This document shows, one piece after another, positions 37,656 through 49,107 of a stretch of DNA of 64,000 nucleotides. Location: the NCBI RefSeq assembly GCF_900067135.1, contig NZ_FJUR01000001.1:2731501-2795500 (forward strand), written 5' to 3'. The position numbers and the translations under genes were made by a program. The notes below the pieces were generated by a model that saw nothing but the letters and a program-made list of their open reading frames with translations, was not told where the DNA came from and did not search any database. This DNA is from Rhizobium sp. 9140 (GTDB lineage: Bacteria; Pseudomonadota; Alphaproteobacteria; Rhizobiales; Rhizobiaceae). Numbering within the stretch: position 1 is the first letter of the stretch; every line of letters begins with the position of its first letter.

Positions 37656-38663
37656 ATGAACATCACACGGAGAGCGTTCGGCACATTTGCGGCGGGTGCC
37701 GCTGCAGGATTTATTGCGGCCCCCGGCATTCTGCGCGCGGCCCCCAAGGTCAAGCTGCGCTACGGCACGGCCTTTCCGCCCACGCACCCCGGCGTCACCC
37801 GTATCGTCGAGGCGTCGAAGGCCATCGCAGCGCGCTCGGAAGGCGCCATCGACCTTCAGGTCTATCCGGGCAGCCAACTCGGCGGCGAATCCAACATGTT
37901 TGCGCAGGTCCGCGGCGGCGCCCTTGACCTGATGTCCACTTCGAGCGTCAATTAGACCATCGTGCCTTTCGCGGCCATCAACGCCGTTGCCTTCGCATTC
38001 CCGACATATGACGACGTCTGGAAGGCCATGGACGGCGATCTCGGGGATTTCGTCCGCAAGGCCTTCTTCGAAGCGGGCCTCTTCGTCTTCCCGAAAATGC
38101 TCGACAACGGCTACCGTAACATCACGACGGGCAGCAAGCCGATCGTCACGCCGGCGGATCTGCAGGGCCTGAAGATTCGCGTTCCCGGGAACCAGCTCTG
38201 TACACCCTGTTCCAGACCCCGGGGCGCCGCGCCGACGCCGCTGAATTTCGGCGAACTCTATGCGGCCCTCCAGACCCATATCGTTGATGGACAGGAAAAT
38301 CCGTTGGCCCTCATCCAGAGTTCCAAGCTCTATGAAGTCCAGAAGCACGTCTCCATGACGGGCCACATCTGGGACGGTCACCACATCTTCTGCAACAACC
38401 GCCGCTGGTCGGCCGTACCCGCAGAGGCGCAGACCATCATTCTGGAAGAGCTGTACAGTGCTGCCGTCCACGAACGCGAGGACATCAAGGCTCTGAATGA
38501 AAAGGCGAGAACCGATATCGAGGCCGCCGGGCTGACATTCCATACGGTCGATAAGGCGCCCTTCCGCGACGTACTGGCCAAGGCCGGCTTCTACACCGGC
38601 TGGAAAGAAAAGTTCGGCGGCGAAGCCTGGGGCCTGCTCGAGAAGGCCGTCGGCACGCTCTGA
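37656..38663 (+). pseudogene. dctP: TRAP transporter solute-binding protein, disrupted
   Basis: The gene starts at ATG 37656 behind GGGAGGA with a twin-arginine-like signal (NITRRAFGTFAAGAAAGF). It reads as DctP (KVKLRYGTAFPPTHPG, VYPGSQLGGESNM) up to an in-frame TAG at 37953-37955 after STSSVN, where the family normally has Gln; CAG to TAG fits. The same frame then continues as DctP (TIVPFAAINAVAFAFP, GAAPTPLNFGELYAALQTH, HIVDGQENPLALIQ) to 38663. A short patch at about 38199-38224 (CTPCSRPR) is out of frame and looks like a -1 loss followed by a +1 gain in GGGG. Total length would be about 335 residues, normal. By position it would have bound a hexuronate or aldonate. Confidence 0.85.
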
Positions 38664-38787
38664 CGATCGAAAGCGCGGCGCTCGGTCCCTCATGGGGACG
38701 GTGCGCCGTGTTGCTTCGGGAAGCCGCTGAGCACTCCCGAAACAGGACGATGTGCTGCGTTGAAGCGGATTTTCGGGGGGAATCATC

Positions 38788-38900
38788 ATGGAAGCAACAA
38801 CAACCGCGGACTTCCCGCTCCAACCGGCGCATTCCAGCGCTTCGACCGCCTTTTCGGCCATCTCGTCGAAGCCATTGCTGCCACGATCGTTAATAAGTGA
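38788..38900 (+). pseudogene. dctQ: dctQ remnant of the TRAP transporter
   Basis: An ATG behind GGGGGGAAT opens MEATTTADFP; after a frame change the sequence GAFQRFDRLFGHLVEAIAAT resembles the first helix region of the small TRAP membrane subunit DctQ. It then ends at TGA 38898-38900, and no further DctQ or any DctM sequence follows before the tRNA at 39004. The rest of 38664-39003 has no recognisable gene. The TRAP operon is therefore truncated. Confidence 0.6.
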
Positions 38901-39003
38901 GGGCCGTCCCGACTGAAATGAAGGGGAGTACCGGGAGACAATCTCGTGAAGAATGGTGCTTCAAACACGAAGGTAAAAAGACAAATCACTGGAAAAGACG
39001 GTT

Positions 39004-39079
<76 letters not shown>

Positions 39080-39110
39080 ACGAGGACTGCATTGCTGCGG
39101 CCTGACGCGG

Positions 39111-39139
39111 CGTATAGAGGCCTTCGCGCGGCTTGTCCA
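39111..39139 (-). promoter_or_regulatory. Promoter of tRNA-Lys copy 2
   Basis: On the minus strand TGGACA (39139-39134), 17 bases, TATACG (39116-39111), matching the elements upstream of copy 1. Confidence 0.65.
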
Positions 39140-39177
39140 GTTGTCGCGGACAGGAATTCGTAGAAACTGCAAACTTA

Positions 39178-40095
39178 TCAGAGATAGAGTTCCCCGGCAG
39201 CGATCTTGACCGCGTGTCCACCGATCCGCGCACCGACGATGTCGCCGTTGGCGATGTCGAGATGGAGGTGCAGGTAGGAGGGCCGGCCCATCTCCACCCC
39301 CTGCTCCACGAGGAAGCTGTGGTGCCCTTCGGTCAATTGATCGAAGCCGTGAATTGCCGCGGAAAAGGCGGCGAGCGCCGAGCCGGTCGCAGGATCCTCA
39401 TGCACGCCCATGGCGGGCGCAAACATGCGGGTGTGGAACCGGGCATGATGGTTGATGCCGCCACGGCAATAGAGATAGGCGCTGGCCAGCCGCCCGTCGG
39501 CCATCGGCGCGATCTGCTCCCAGCGCGCCGCATCGAACTCCAAGTCCGTCATGGCCTTGAGGTCGTGCAGCGGCACGGCCACGAACGGCACGCCAGCGCT
39601 CCAGAGGGCGGGCACGTGGTTCTCAAAGCCGATCTGCGTCGACTTCAAACTCAAGGCGTCGGCGATCCTGCCAATGTCGAAGCGCGCATCCAGCCGCACA
39701 GATTTGCGCGGCAGGTCGAACTCCGCAAAGCCGGCCTCGCCCGGCCGCAGCTTCACCGCGCAGCGCACCGGGCCGATGTTCTCCTCGAGCACATGCACGA
39801 GATCGCGATTGACCCCCTCGCCGGCCTGCGCGTCCTCTGCCAGCGCCACGGCCGTGCCGACGGTCGGGTGTCCGGCGAAAGGAAGTTCGGTGCCGGGCGT
39901 GAAGATCCTCAGCCGCGCGGCAGACGTCGGGTTCTCCGGCCGGCAGACGAACACGGTCTCTGACAGGTTGAATTCGCCGGCGATCGCCTGCATGGCCTCG
40001 GTCGACAGACCGTCGCCGTCAAAAACCACGGCGAGCGGATTGCCCTGAAGCTTCTCGCTGGTGAAGACGTCGTAGATCGCGTAGCGGCGTGCCAA
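39178..40095 (-). CDS. PhzF-family isomerase/epimerase
   Basis: A 305-residue PhzF-fold protein related to diaminopimelate epimerase. Typical motifs are YDVFTSEKLQGNPLAVV at the N terminus with a catalytic Glu in NLSETVFV, RIFTPGTELPFAGHPTVGTA, and MGVHEDPATGSALAAF. No phenazine genes are nearby, so it is one of the common housekeeping PhzF proteins of unknown substrate. It is monocistronic, with a 90-base gap before the Nudix gene. ATG 40095 is used; GGAGTGGGAGAAC precedes it. Confidence 0.85.
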   Translation of the reverse strand: MARRYAIYDVFTSEKLQGNPLAVVFDGDGLSTEAMQAIAGEFNLSETVFVCRPENPTSAARLRIFTPGTELPFAGHPTVGTAVALAEDAQAGEGVNRDLVHVLEENIGPVRCAVKLRPGEAGFAEFDLPRKSVRLDARFDIGRIADALSLKSTQIGFENHVPALWSAGVPFVAVPLHDLKAMTDLEFDAARWEQIAPMADGRLASAYLYCRGGINHHARFHTRMFAPAMGVHEDPATGSALAAFSAAIHGFDQLTEGHHSFLVEQGVEMGRPSYLHLHLDIANGDIVGARIGGHAVKIAAGELYL

Positions 40096-40185
40096 ATCCG
40101 TTCTCCCACTCCATGCGCCCGCCTCGGTATCATCGGCCGCGCGCGAACCTTGCCTTCGCGTTCCGCCGCGGGCAAGGCCAAAACG

Positions 40186-40947
40186 TTATTGCGACGTTCC
40201 GAAGATATGCGCGAGGATCACCCGCATGAACGGCTGGTAGTCGTGCTTCTCGGGATCGGCATCGAAGATCGCGACCGCACCTTCGATCTCTTCCTCCTCA
40301 GCCGTCTCGACATGGTGTTGGATGCGGGAGAGAATCGAGGCCGACGTTTCCGCAAAGCGGAGCCGGCGAAACAGCGTGACCGCGCCGCCGATATGCAGCG
40401 CCTGAAAAGGCCCGGCTTCCGCCTCAGCGATATCGATCCCCGTTTCTTCCAGCACCTCGCGGCGCATGTTGCCCGGCACGTCGCAGACCCGGCCACGAGC
40501 ATCCTCCAAGATGTCGGAGGAATCTATCGAGCCGGCCGCACAGTAAACCTTGCCCGGATTGGCCGTCCGCTTGCCCATGCGCACCGCGATGACGGCACCG
40601 TCCGAGGTCTCGATGACAGGAATGGCGGCAAGGTGGCAGGCGACCGGAGGGCGAGACACGTTGCGCCACCAGAGAAACGCCGCATAGGGCGCGAGGTAGC
40701 CCTCGCCCACGATGGTACCGGCCTCCACGGTCAGGCGGTGCTGCAGCACCATCTTGCCATTGAAGAGCGCGGGGTTGGCCGCCTGTTCCCGCACCCAGTT
40801 CGCCGCAATCTCAGGACCATGCTGCGCGAGAATGGGATGCGGCCCCGGCAGGACACGCAGGTCCGTGCCGGCGACAGGAAAGACAAGACCTTCCGCGGGC
40901 CAGCCCGCACCGATACCGGACGGATGGAAATGCGCCGCCTCAGACAT
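40186..40947 (-). CDS. Nudix hydrolase-family protein
   Basis: A 253-residue protein with a Nudix domain in the C-terminal half (about 115-235). The box is recognisable as RREVLEETGIDI after CAAGSIDSSDILEDARG, but the first Gly-to-Glu spacing is longer than in the canonical 23-residue box because of the insert around DARGRVCDVPGN. The N-terminal part (GLVFPVAGTDLRVLPGPHP) resembles other rhizobial Nudix proteins. The start MSEAAHF at 40947 overlaps the end of the upstream endonuclease gene by eight bases, so the two are an operon. Substrate unknown. Confidence 0.78.
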   Translation of the reverse strand: MSEAAHFHPSGIGAGWPAEGLVFPVAGTDLRVLPGPHPILAQHGPEIAANWVREQAANPALFNGKMVLQHRLTVEAGTIVGEGYLAPYAAFLWWRNVSRPPVACHLAAIPVIETSDGAVIAVRMGKRTANPGKVYCAAGSIDSSDILEDARGRVCDVPGNMRREVLEETGIDIAEAEAGPFQALHIGGAVTLFRRLRFAETSASILSRIQHHVETAEEEEIEGAVAIFDADPEKHDYQPFMRVILAHIFGTSQ

Positions 40948-42043
40948 CGAGCGCGACCACGACGGGGCAATGGTCCGATGCCTTCGGCCGGTCCCAGCCG
41001 GTGCGGGGATAGCGCTCCACATCCTGCCCCGGGGGAAACACGGTGCGGTAGGGTTGTCCGCCGCGAATGATTTCGGGAACGGCATCGACATTGCGCGCGG
41101 CGAGCGCCGGCGACAGCCAGATGTAATCGAGCTGGCAGAGATGGCGCTCCGCCGGGCCGCGGCTGTGGAACAATGTCCAGCGGTCGAGCACCGGCCGCCG
41201 TTGCACCACATTCTCGGCAAAACCGTCCGCCGCAAACACGTCGAGGGCTGCGGACGTATCCGGCATCGGCTCGAAGCCGTAGCCGTTGCGGCGATCGCCG
41301 GTCACGTCGATGCGTTCCCGGTAGTCGTTCATGTCGCCGCAGATGGCAAAGCTCGCCGCCGGCAACTGTCCCGCAAAGCGCTTCTCGATGATACTGCGCA
41401 CCGCCAGCACCTCCGCGCGCCGCACCGGCATGGTGGAGAGCCGGCCGTCCACCCCGTCCCGGCTCGGTCCCATGGACTTGAAATGCACGACGAACAGCGT
41501 CAGCGGCCGCCCGCCGATAGTCAGTTCCAGTTGCAGGCAATCGCGGCGGAAGATGCGATCCTCCGGCACATTCGTGCGAGCGATGGCCGCATCGTGGAGG
41601 CCGAGGTCGGCGTAGGTCAGCGCGGCGTGCGAGATGGCGCTGGTGCAGACAATCGCCTCCCCGTCCCGCGACGTCTCGCGCATCATCACGGCAACATCGA
41701 TGCCACGTCCGTCATTGCCCTCGATCAGCACCTTCTTGCGGTAGCCGCTGCCCATCATCCGGTAGAGATAGCCATATTCGAAGGCCTCCAGCGCAGCCAT
41801 GTCGTCGGCCTCCTGCAGGCAGAGAATGTCCGCATCGCAATCGGCAATCGCCAGTGCCGACATCTGCCGCGTGTCGTCGGCATGGGTGATCGTACGAGCC
41901 TCCTCGAGACGCTCATAGGCCGCCTCGTTGCCGATATCGAACAGGCGAAGCACGCGGTCCTGCTTCGATGGGTTGCGGAAGCCGGAGAAATCGAACCGGC
42001 GCATAAGGTTTTCGATGTTGAAGGTGGCAAGTCGAAGGGTCAT
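40940..42043 (-). CDS. Endonuclease/exonuclease/phosphatase-family protein
   Basis: A 367-residue member of the DNase I/EEP fold. Catalytic blocks are in order: ATFNIENL (Asn), CLQEADDM (Glu), VVHFKSMG (His), CGDMNDYRER (Asp/Asn), CQLDYIWLS and the final SDHCPV (Asp-His). Substrate may be nucleic acid or a phospholipid/phosphoester. The start MTLRLATFN at 42043 is used; the frame is open to 42166 without homology. It is translationally coupled with the Nudix gene. Confidence 0.82.
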   Translation of the reverse strand: MTLRLATFNIENLMRRFDFSGFRNPSKQDRVLRLFDIGNEAAYERLEEARTITHADDTRQMSALAIADCDADILCLQEADDMAALEAFEYGYLYRMMGSGYRKKVLIEGNDGRGIDVAVMMRETSRDGEAIVCTSAISHAALTYADLGLHDAAIARTNVPEDRIFRRDCLQLELTIGGRPLTLFVVHFKSMGPSRDGVDGRLSTMPVRRAEVLAVRSIIEKRFAGQLPAASFAICGDMNDYRERIDVTGDRRNGYGFEPMPDTSAALDVFAADGFAENVVQRRPVLDRWTLFHSRGPAERHLCQLDYIWLSPALAARNVDAVPEIIRGGQPYRTVFPPGQDVERYPRTGWDRPKASDHCPVVVALDV

Positions 42044-42217
42044 GAAGGCATCCGCTGTCTGATGCCAAACCATAGACGGGCCGGTGGAAGAGGCAAGTCC
42101 GGAAGCGGTGCGGCGCGATGCCCCTGCAAGCCATGCCTCATTTGCTCCCGGTGCCGTTCCCGGCATCGTAGCCGCGCCCTATCTTCCGCTTCACGACGGA
42201 CAACAGGAGGAAACAGC

Positions 42218-43276
<1,059 letters not shown>

Positions 43277-43284
43277 AACAAAAA

Positions 43285-43315
43285 CCCGCGCGACGGATCA
43301 TGGTCCGCCGCGCGG
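43285..43315. terminator. Bidirectional terminator
   Basis: CCCGCGCGACGGA pairs with TCCGCCGCGCGGG (one G-T) between the convergent reductase and SHOCT genes; an A-rich run precedes it, giving a T run on the minus strand. Confidence 0.75.
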
Positions 43316-43325
43316 GGAATTCCGG

Positions 43326-44273
43326 TCAGAGACGCGTGAGAAGCTCGGCCTTCTTCGTCGCGAATTCTTCATCCGACAGGATGCCGGCCGTACGCAGGGC
43401 CGCGAGCTTTTCGATCAAGGCGATGATCTGAAATCCGTCCGGGGCCGGCTGGGCGATCGGGGCCGCAGGCTGCGGTCTCTCCGGTGATGGAAGGGAAGCG
43501 CCCTGCCGGGCTTCCGCCGCGTCTACGAGCCGTTCATCGAGCGATGCGCTGGCAGGGTTGATGGCGGCGAGCGGTGCGGACTGAGCGGAAGACCAGCTTT
43601 CCGCCTGGTTGACAGCAGCGCCCGTCTCCTGCGCAGACCAGCGCTCGGCCCTGTTCGGCGCATCGGTATATCCCGCGCCAGCATGGTTCCTGTCGTGATC
43701 GCCGGTCGGCTCGGCACCCGGCAGATCCCCGCCATTGTTGAGGCGGCGAAGACCGGAAACGGAGAAGGAGCCGCGCTGGCTGGTAAAGGTCTGCGAGGCA
43801 CCGAAGCCTTGCTGCTGGCCGACGCCGGAGATCAGATGGTCCTCGGTATCGTAGAGGGTGACGCCATCGCCGTCCTTGATGGCAAGGCAGCGCTGGGACG
43901 GGAAGACGGCATAGGCGCTGTCGTTCTGCGCGCCGGTGCTAGAGGGCACGCCCAGCCATTGCGGCCACCAGGCATGCCGCCCGGTCGATGCGCCAGGTAC
44001 GTCGATGCGCCCCGAAGACAGAGCTTCTGCCAAACTGTTGCAGAGATTGTCGACCGTGTTCTTCAGGCCGTGATTGAACATATCGCCGACCATGGTCATG
44101 CCGCCGCGCATCCACTGTCCGTTGCCACCGAGTTCGGCGATATCGAACTGCGCCATCGTGCCATGCCCGCGCTTCACCGCGACGAGCATCGCCGTGACGG
44201 CGCTTTCGCTCAGCTGGAAGCGTCCGGCAAGCTCGGAAATAAAGGCTTTTGTAGCGTCGCTCTGGCCCTGCAT
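43326..44273 (-). CDS. SHOCT-domain protein of unknown function
   Basis: A 315-residue soluble protein. The last 33 residues (IIALIEKLAALRTAGILSDEEF and on) are a SHOCT motif, a short C-terminal oligomerisation element. The N-terminal 110 residues (FISELAGRFQLSESAVTAMLVAV, HGTMAQFDIAELGGNGQWMRGGM) are a conserved-looking block rich in Gly and Met. The middle, about 120-270, is low-complexity linker rich in Ala, Ser and Pro. No signal peptide. The gene is single, between two terminators. Role unknown. Confidence 0.7.
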   Translation of the reverse strand: MQGQSDATKAFISELAGRFQLSESAVTAMLVAVKRGHGTMAQFDIAELGGNGQWMRGGMTMVGDMFNHGLKNTVDNLCNSLAEALSSGRIDVPGASTGRHAWWPQWLGVPSSTGAQNDSAYAVFPSQRCLAIKDGDGVTLYDTEDHLISGVGQQQGFGASQTFTSQRGSFSVSGLRRLNNGGDLPGAEPTGDHDRNHAGAGYTDAPNRAERWSAQETGAAVNQAESWSSAQSAPLAAINPASASLDERLVDAAEARQGASLPSPERPQPAAPIAQPAPDGFQIIALIEKLAALRTAGILSDEEFATKKAELLTRL

Positions 44274-44309
44274 CGATCGTCCTCTCAGGTGACATCACGC
44301 GGAGAAAGC

Positions 44310-44341
44310 CGCGTACCACTCTCATGACAGAGTGGTACGCG
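44310..44341 (-). terminator. Terminator of the aminotransferase gene
   Basis: CGCGTACCACTCT pairs perfectly with AGAGTGGTACGCG around a six-base loop, 28 bases past the aminotransferase stop on the minus strand, followed by GGCTTTCTCC. Confidence 0.75.
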
Positions 44342-44368
44342 AATACATAGAGCGATGCGTGACGACGA

Positions 44369-45598
44369 TCAGGCGACCTTGTCGAGTATTTCGCTGCGGA
44401 TGAGCTTGGCGAGGCGCGAGATGCCCTCCTCGATCATGGTCTCGTTGGCGCAGGAGAAGCTGACGCGCAGCGTGTTTGCGCCCGAGCCATCGGCGAAGAA
44501 GGCCTTGCCGGGCACGAAGGCGACCTTGGCCGTGACCAGCGATTTCGCCAGCAATGCGGCACCCTCCATGCCGACCGGCAGCGTCAGCCAGACGAACATG
44601 CCGCCTTCCGGACGCGTCCAGGACACACCGTCGGGCATATGTGTTTCCAGCGCTTTCAGCATCGCGTCGCGGCGCTGGCTGTAGACGGAGCGGATCTTGT
44701 CGACCTGCCGATCGAAGCCTCGCTCGGCGACGTGGCAGATCGCCATCTGGTTGATGGTCGAGGAATGGAGGTCGGCCGCCTGCTTCATCAGAACGAGCTT
44801 GCGGATGACCGGCATGGCCGCGACGACGAAGCCAACGCGCAGACCCGGCGCGAGCGTCTTGGAGAACGAACCGCTGTAGATCGTGCGCGTCTCGTTGATG
44901 GCGCCCTTGCGGGCAATTTCCAGCGCGAGGATCGGCGGGATCGCATCGCCGTTGAAGCGCAGCGACTGGTAGGCGCCGTCCTCGATGATCGCGATGTCCA
45001 TCTCGTCGGCCATATCGATCAGCGCTTCGCGCTGGGTGCGCGTCACGGTCTCGCCGGTGGGATTGGAGAAATCGGCAGAGAGATAGGCGAACTTCACGCG
45101 ACCGCCGGCCTTCGCAGCCGTTTCCTGGTAGGCCGCTGGCGTGCGGTTGCCGCCCGGCGTCAGCTGGTCGTAGCTCGGCTCGTAGGCGTTGAAGGCCTGC
45201 AACGCACCGAGATAGGTCGGCCACGTCACCAGCGCCGTATCGTTGGGCGACAGGAACAGCTTGCCAAGATAATCGAGCGCCTGCTGCGATCCCGACGTGA
45301 TGAGGATATTCTCCGCCTCGCAGGGAATGCCGATCTTCGCCATCTCGCCAACCAGCCATTCGCGCAGCGGCAGATAGCCTTCGCTGACCGAATACTGGAG
45401 CGCGGCGCCGACGGACGGGCCGGAAAAGATGTCGGCATAGGCCGCCTTGAATTCCGCATCCGGGAACAGCGCCGGGTCCGGAATGCCGCCGGCAAACGAG
45501 ATGATGTCGGGGCGATCGAGCAGCTTCAGAAGTTCGCGGATTTCCGACGCGCGCATACGGCTCGAGCGCGTTGCGAAAATGGATTCCCAGTCCAGCAT
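44369..45598 (-). CDS. PLP-dependent aminotransferase, fold type I (2-aminoadipate type)
   Basis: A 409-residue class I/II aminotransferase. PLP lysine lies in YSGSFSKTLAPGLRVGF, with upstream ISFAGGIPDPALFP, SGSQQALDYLGK, DFSNPTGETV and IIEDGAYQSLRF, an order typical of LysN/2-aminoadipate aminotransferases and MocR-like catalytic domains. No DNA-binding domain is present. The start MLDWESIF at 45598 follows GAGGAAACATCC; an ATG at 45637 is less likely. It is 254 bases downstream of a small membrane-peptide gene on the same strand. Confidence 0.87.
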   Translation of the reverse strand: MLDWESIFATRSSRMRASEIRELLKLLDRPDIISFAGGIPDPALFPDAEFKAAYADIFSGPSVGAALQYSVSEGYLPLREWLVGEMAKIGIPCEAENILITSGSQQALDYLGKLFLSPNDTALVTWPTYLGALQAFNAYEPSYDQLTPGGNRTPAAYQETAAKAGGRVKFAYLSADFSNPTGETVTRTQREALIDMADEMDIAIIEDGAYQSLRFNGDAIPPILALEIARKGAINETRTIYSGSFSKTLAPGLRVGFVVAAMPVIRKLVLMKQAADLHSSTINQMAICHVAERGFDRQVDKIRSVYSQRRDAMLKALETHMPDGVSWTRPEGGMFVWLTLPVGMEGAALLAKSLVTAKVAFVPGKAFFADGSGANTLRVSFSCANETMIEEGISRLAKLIRSEILDKVA

Positions 45599-45852
45599 GG
45601 ATGTTTCCTCGATAATGCTTTTGCCGAACCACATCACGGCAGGCGGAATAAGTCAACAATACTGACCTAAATCAGCGGAAAAAGTCCTCTCTACGGGGTG
45701 GCCGAGAGAGGCGGGCGGCGGGGTGCTGTGGGTGGTGAGACGAGAGAGTTCTAGCCGGACGTGGAGCGCCGGGCACGAATGCCCGGCGAGGTCTCTCTGG
45801 AAGGGTCCGGTCCTCTGCCGTCCTCCGCGGGCATCAGCGTCGCTGACACGTC

Positions 45853-45951
45853 TCAAGCATTGCCGGATGTCACACTGCAAGCGATCAGGGCGCCGATGGC
45901 GCAGAGAATCGCAAAGTCGAACCAGGCGAAATACTCCATCAAAGTCGTCAT
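45853..45951 (-). CDS. Small membrane peptide, 32 residues
   Basis: A 33-codon frame begins at ATG 45951 with AGGAGG eight bases upstream, an excellent ribosome site. The product starts MTTLMEYFAWFDFAILCAIG and continues through ALIACSV to a polar end, so one hydrophobic helix (about residues 8-27) fits a single-pass membrane peptide. It stands alone in the 550-base gap between ilvC and the aminotransferase. I do not recognise the family. The rest of 45599-46149 holds the ilvC terminator and no other gene. Confidence 0.6.
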   Translation of the reverse strand: MTTLMEYFAWFDFAILCAIGALIACSVTSGNA

Positions 45952-46098
45952 CACACTATCCTCCTCGATGTGGAACGAGACAGGGACAGTGTGCGCCCAA
46001 CAGCGCGATCATGCAACCTTCAATGTAAATTTTTGCGAAGCACAATCAATTTTGCACTGCAAAAACAATGAGGGGTGATGATGCCCACCCTCTACGAA

Positions 46099-46123
46099 AA
46101 CGCCGGGCATGACAGCCCGGCAT
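46099..46123 (-). terminator. ilvC terminator
   Basis: On the minus strand GCCGGGC-TGTCAT-GCCCGGC is followed by GTTTTCG, 27 bases past the ilvC stop. Confidence 0.75.
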
Positions 46124-46149
46124 TCTCTTATCCGACCGTGAAAGGCGGA

Positions 46150-47851
<1,702 letters not shown>

Positions 47852-47872
47852 AGGTGAAAAACCTCCAGATGA

Positions 47873-47886
47873 GTACCGTACGGTAC
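47873..47886. promoter_or_regulatory. Palindromic operator upstream of TetR gene
   Basis: GTACCGTACGGTAC is a perfect palindrome, followed by GGT so that the CCGTACGG core repeats in part. It lies between the TetR start and the divergent secreted-protein gene. Confidence 0.6.
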
Positions 47887-48027
47887 GGTTCTTCTTATGC
47901 CGAATGCCACGCTGTCGGTCAAGCGGCTGAAAGGAAATTTATCGAATGCGCGGAAACGCAAAAATGGGCCTCCCGCTTCGCCGTGGGCTGGTCTACAGAT
48001 TGACGGGAAATATTCGGGAGGAACACC

Positions 48028-48474
48028 ATGCTGAAGCGTTGCGTCATCGCATTCACGCTCGTCGCCACGCTTTTGTCAGCGAATCCAGGCTTTGCGCAAT
48101 CGACGGCGGAGGCCCGGGAGAGGATCGAGGCACTCCACGGCAATTCCGAAGGGTTCGATGACAGTTTCAAGCTCCTCACGGAGGCGATGCGCTTTGGCGA
48201 TCCCGTTACCGTGGCCAATCTCGGCGCGTACCCGCTGACCGTCAACGCCAATGGCGAGAGCTACGACATCCAGTCGGAAGATGACATGGCGGAGAATTAC
48301 GAGAAGCTGGTGATGCAGGAAACGCAGAACAGCGTGGCAGAACAGACCTATGGCGACCTCATCGTCAACAGCGACGGCGTCGGCTTTGCGAATGGCGCGC
48401 TGTGGATGACAGCAATTTGCGACACGGACGACTGCAGCGTCTCGCATTGGGCCATCACCAGCATCAACAACTGA
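48028..48474 (+). CDS. Small secreted protein of unknown function
   Basis: A 148-residue protein with a signal peptide (MLKRCVIAFTLVATLLSANPGFA, cleavage about residue 23). The mature part has a helix (TAEARERIEALHG) followed by a beta-rich stretch with NANGESYDIQSEDDMAENY and one Cys pair (ICDTDDC). The layout recalls NTF2-like or SnoaL-like periplasmic proteins, but I do not recognise the family. Start ATG 48028 follows GGGAGGAACACC. It is divergent from the TetR gene and ends four bases before the convergent Lrp-type gene. Confidence 0.7.
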   Translation: MLKRCVIAFTLVATLLSANPGFAQSTAEARERIEALHGNSEGFDDSFKLLTEAMRFGDPVTVANLGAYPLTVNANGESYDIQSEDDMAENYEKLVMQETQNSVAEQTYGDLIVNSDGVGFANGALWMTAICDTDDCSVSHWAITSINN

Positions 48475-48478
48475 CGGC

Positions 48479-48943
48479 TCAGACGGCGTAGTCGATCGGA
48501 AACGCGCCGCCGCTCTTCAGGACCTCCATCGAGATCGAGGCGGAGACGTCGAAGAGTTCCGTCTTGCGCACGATCTGCTTGTAGATAACGTCGTAATGCT
48601 CGACGCGCGGCAGCACGATCTTCAGGATGTAATCGTAATTGCCGGTCAGCCGGTGCACCTCGACGATCTCCGGGATGTCACGGATGATCCGACGAAACCC
48701 GTCGATCCACTCGTCGGAATGCTGCGTCGTCTTGATCAGGGCGAACACGGTCGTCGGCACGCCGATCCGGTCGCGGTCGAGCACTGCGATTCGGCGTGCG
48801 ATGTAGCCCGCCTCTTCCAGCCGCTGGATGCGGCGCGAGCAGGCCGAGAGCGACAGGCTGATCTTTTCGGCCAGCACCGTCACCGACTGGTCCGCATCCT
48901 CCTGCAACAGTCCCAGCAGCTTTCGGTCGCGATCATCGAGCAT
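48479..48943 (-). CDS. Lrp/AsnC-family regulator
   Basis: A 154-residue regulator. The N-terminal winged helix (about 3-62) begins LDDRDRKLLGLLQEDADQSV and has SACSRRIQRLEEAGYI as recognition segment. The C-terminal RAM domain (about 70-145) carries VHRLTGNYDYILKIVL. The start MLDDRDRK at 48943 is set by homology and GAGGCGCCGG upstream. It is divergent from the aspartate/glutamate racemase gene, which it likely controls along with itself. Confidence 0.87.
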   Translation of the reverse strand: MLDDRDRKLLGLLQEDADQSVTVLAEKISLSLSACSRRIQRLEEAGYIARRIAVLDRDRIGVPTTVFALIKTTQHSDEWIDGFRRIIRDIPEIVEVHRLTGNYDYILKIVLPRVEHYDVIYKQIVRKTELFDVSASISMEVLKSGGAFPIDYAV

Positions 48944-48975
48944 TCCGGCGCCTCCATGGCATGTTACGCTGAAAT

Positions 48976-49003
48976 ATTGCACAGCGACGTATAAATGCGC
49001 AAT
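48976..49003. promoter_or_regulatory. Candidate Lrp-type site
   Basis: ATTGCAC and GCGCAAT form an interrupted dyad in the 164-base divergent region between the Lrp-type gene and the racemase gene. Confidence 0.4.
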
Positions 49004-49107
49004 TGTCTTGCGTCTCCGAAACGAGAAAAGCTCGAAAATGCAAGCACATGCCACGCGATCTGCCGCATCATGACCGTCATCGCGAGCTCAGCAGGGGAAA
49101 CGGCATC

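Noticed and set aside
40712..42217. N-terminal extension of the aldo/keto reductase
   Set aside because: The frame lies antisense to the Nudix and endonuclease genes; AGGAGG before ATG 42218 sets the start.
43326..44273. Phage or secretion-related protein
   Set aside because: Only the SHOCT tail is recognisable; no neighbouring genes support such a role.
45660..46080. Small RNA or riboswitch in the gap before ilvC
   Set aside because: Hairpins such as GCCGGGCA/TGCCCGGC near 45770 exist, but no promoter-terminator unit or known riboswitch core could be drawn.
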